Origin: CAZPBO01 sp964584815
GTDB lineage: Bacteria > Planctomycetota > SKW154
Length of the DNA: 39,252 nucleotides
NCBI GenBank assembly: GCA_964584815.1
Contig: CAZPBO010000014.1
Location: 1 to 39,252 of the forward strand
Direction: 5' to 3'
Shown piece after piece: positions 39,182 through 39,252 of this stretch; position 1 is the stretch's first letter; each line of letters opens with the position of its first letter. The notes under the pieces were generated by a model. The model made no database searches and had not been told where the DNA came from. It saw only the letters and a list, made by a program, of their open reading frames with translations. A program made the position numbers and the translations under genes.

Positions 39182-39252
39182 CCCCTCGGTTGAGAAGAAC
39201 TTTGTTTGGTTTTCGGCGTTACAATCTTCAGTTGTTAAGCATCGGTTTTGGC

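Noticed and set aside
39182..39252. A promoter or terminator at the right end of the window
   Set aside because: TACAAT at 39220-39225 has no clear -35, no hairpin with a T run was seen, and the window ends before any downstream gene.
1..39252. CRISPR array, tRNA or rRNA genes, transposases, phage genes
   Set aside because: No regularly spaced repeats, cloverleaf-like sequences, rRNA blocks or transposase/integrase motifs were found on reading both strands; the genes are housekeeping or conserved-unknown in style.

Overview
The window is a gene-dense bacterial chromosome fragment: 42 protein genes plus the first codons of a probable 43rd, short intergenic regions, and two 100-N scaffold gaps (12034-12133 and 26633-26732). 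I saw no rRNA, tRNA, CRISPR array, insertion sequence or phage gene. No stretch over 300 bases lacks a gene; the longest intergenic spaces are about 170 bases and hold divergent promoters. The gene set points to an anaerobe with a Gram-negative envelope. Evidence for the envelope is LpxH, a secretin and several lipoprotein signals. Evidence for anaerobic life is AcsE (methyl branch of the Wood-Ljungdahl pathway), QueH and a KorD-type 2[4Fe-4S] ferredoxin. The paired HEAT/von Willebrand A proteins with a Trp-x-x-Trp-Trp linker, and a membrane coiled-coil protein ending in a BRCT-like domain, resemble families I associate with Planctomycetota and relatives. That lineage call is inference from gene style only.

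Layout. 1-627 is the end of a metallo-beta-lactamase-fold gene. 633-4412 (minus) is a tight operon: DUF2062 membrane protein, NYN ribonuclease, lipoprotein, thioredoxin-like zinc protein, lipoprotein, ribosomal protein S20, with a clear promoter at 4450-4478. 4495-6381 (minus) holds a LysM protein and a barrel-sandwich/KOW-like protein. This pair shares overlapping divergent promoters with a plus-strand SH3 coiled-coil protein (6495-7568), which precedes RNase Y. 9179-12555 (minus) has a basic exported protein, a zinc anti-sigma factor and a Kelch lipoprotein. 12638-14566 (minus) is an acetyl-CoA-synthetase-type ligase. It diverges from a plus-strand operon of two unrecognised genes and acsE (14726-16835) that ends in an intrinsic terminator. 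RuvB, QueH and CvpA follow.

19121-24199 (minus) encodes two tandem HEAT/vWA paralogues, a membrane protein, LpxH and FolD. A secretin-type lipoprotein (24333 into the second gap) diverges from them. After the gap come thioredoxin and nucleoside diphosphate kinase, then a ferredoxin on the opposite strand, two membrane-anchored proteins, and the operon tpiA-secG-yicC-small protein-bifunctional nuclease (30826-33367). A double-HTH regulator with a degenerate S24 domain (minus) and the operon coiled-coil protein-mgtE-surE-TPR protein (34489-39181) close the window.

Two catalytic-residue changes stand out. FolD has Gln where the family's cyclohydrolase Lys is expected, in a genome that also carries acsE. 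The XRE/S24 regulator lacks the Ser, Lys and Ala-Gly needed for self-cleavage. Regulation shows several well-formed sigma70-type promoters, among them a pair of fully overlapping divergent promoters, and operator-like palindromes. Recognisable terminators are rare, and many genes use TTG or GTG starts.
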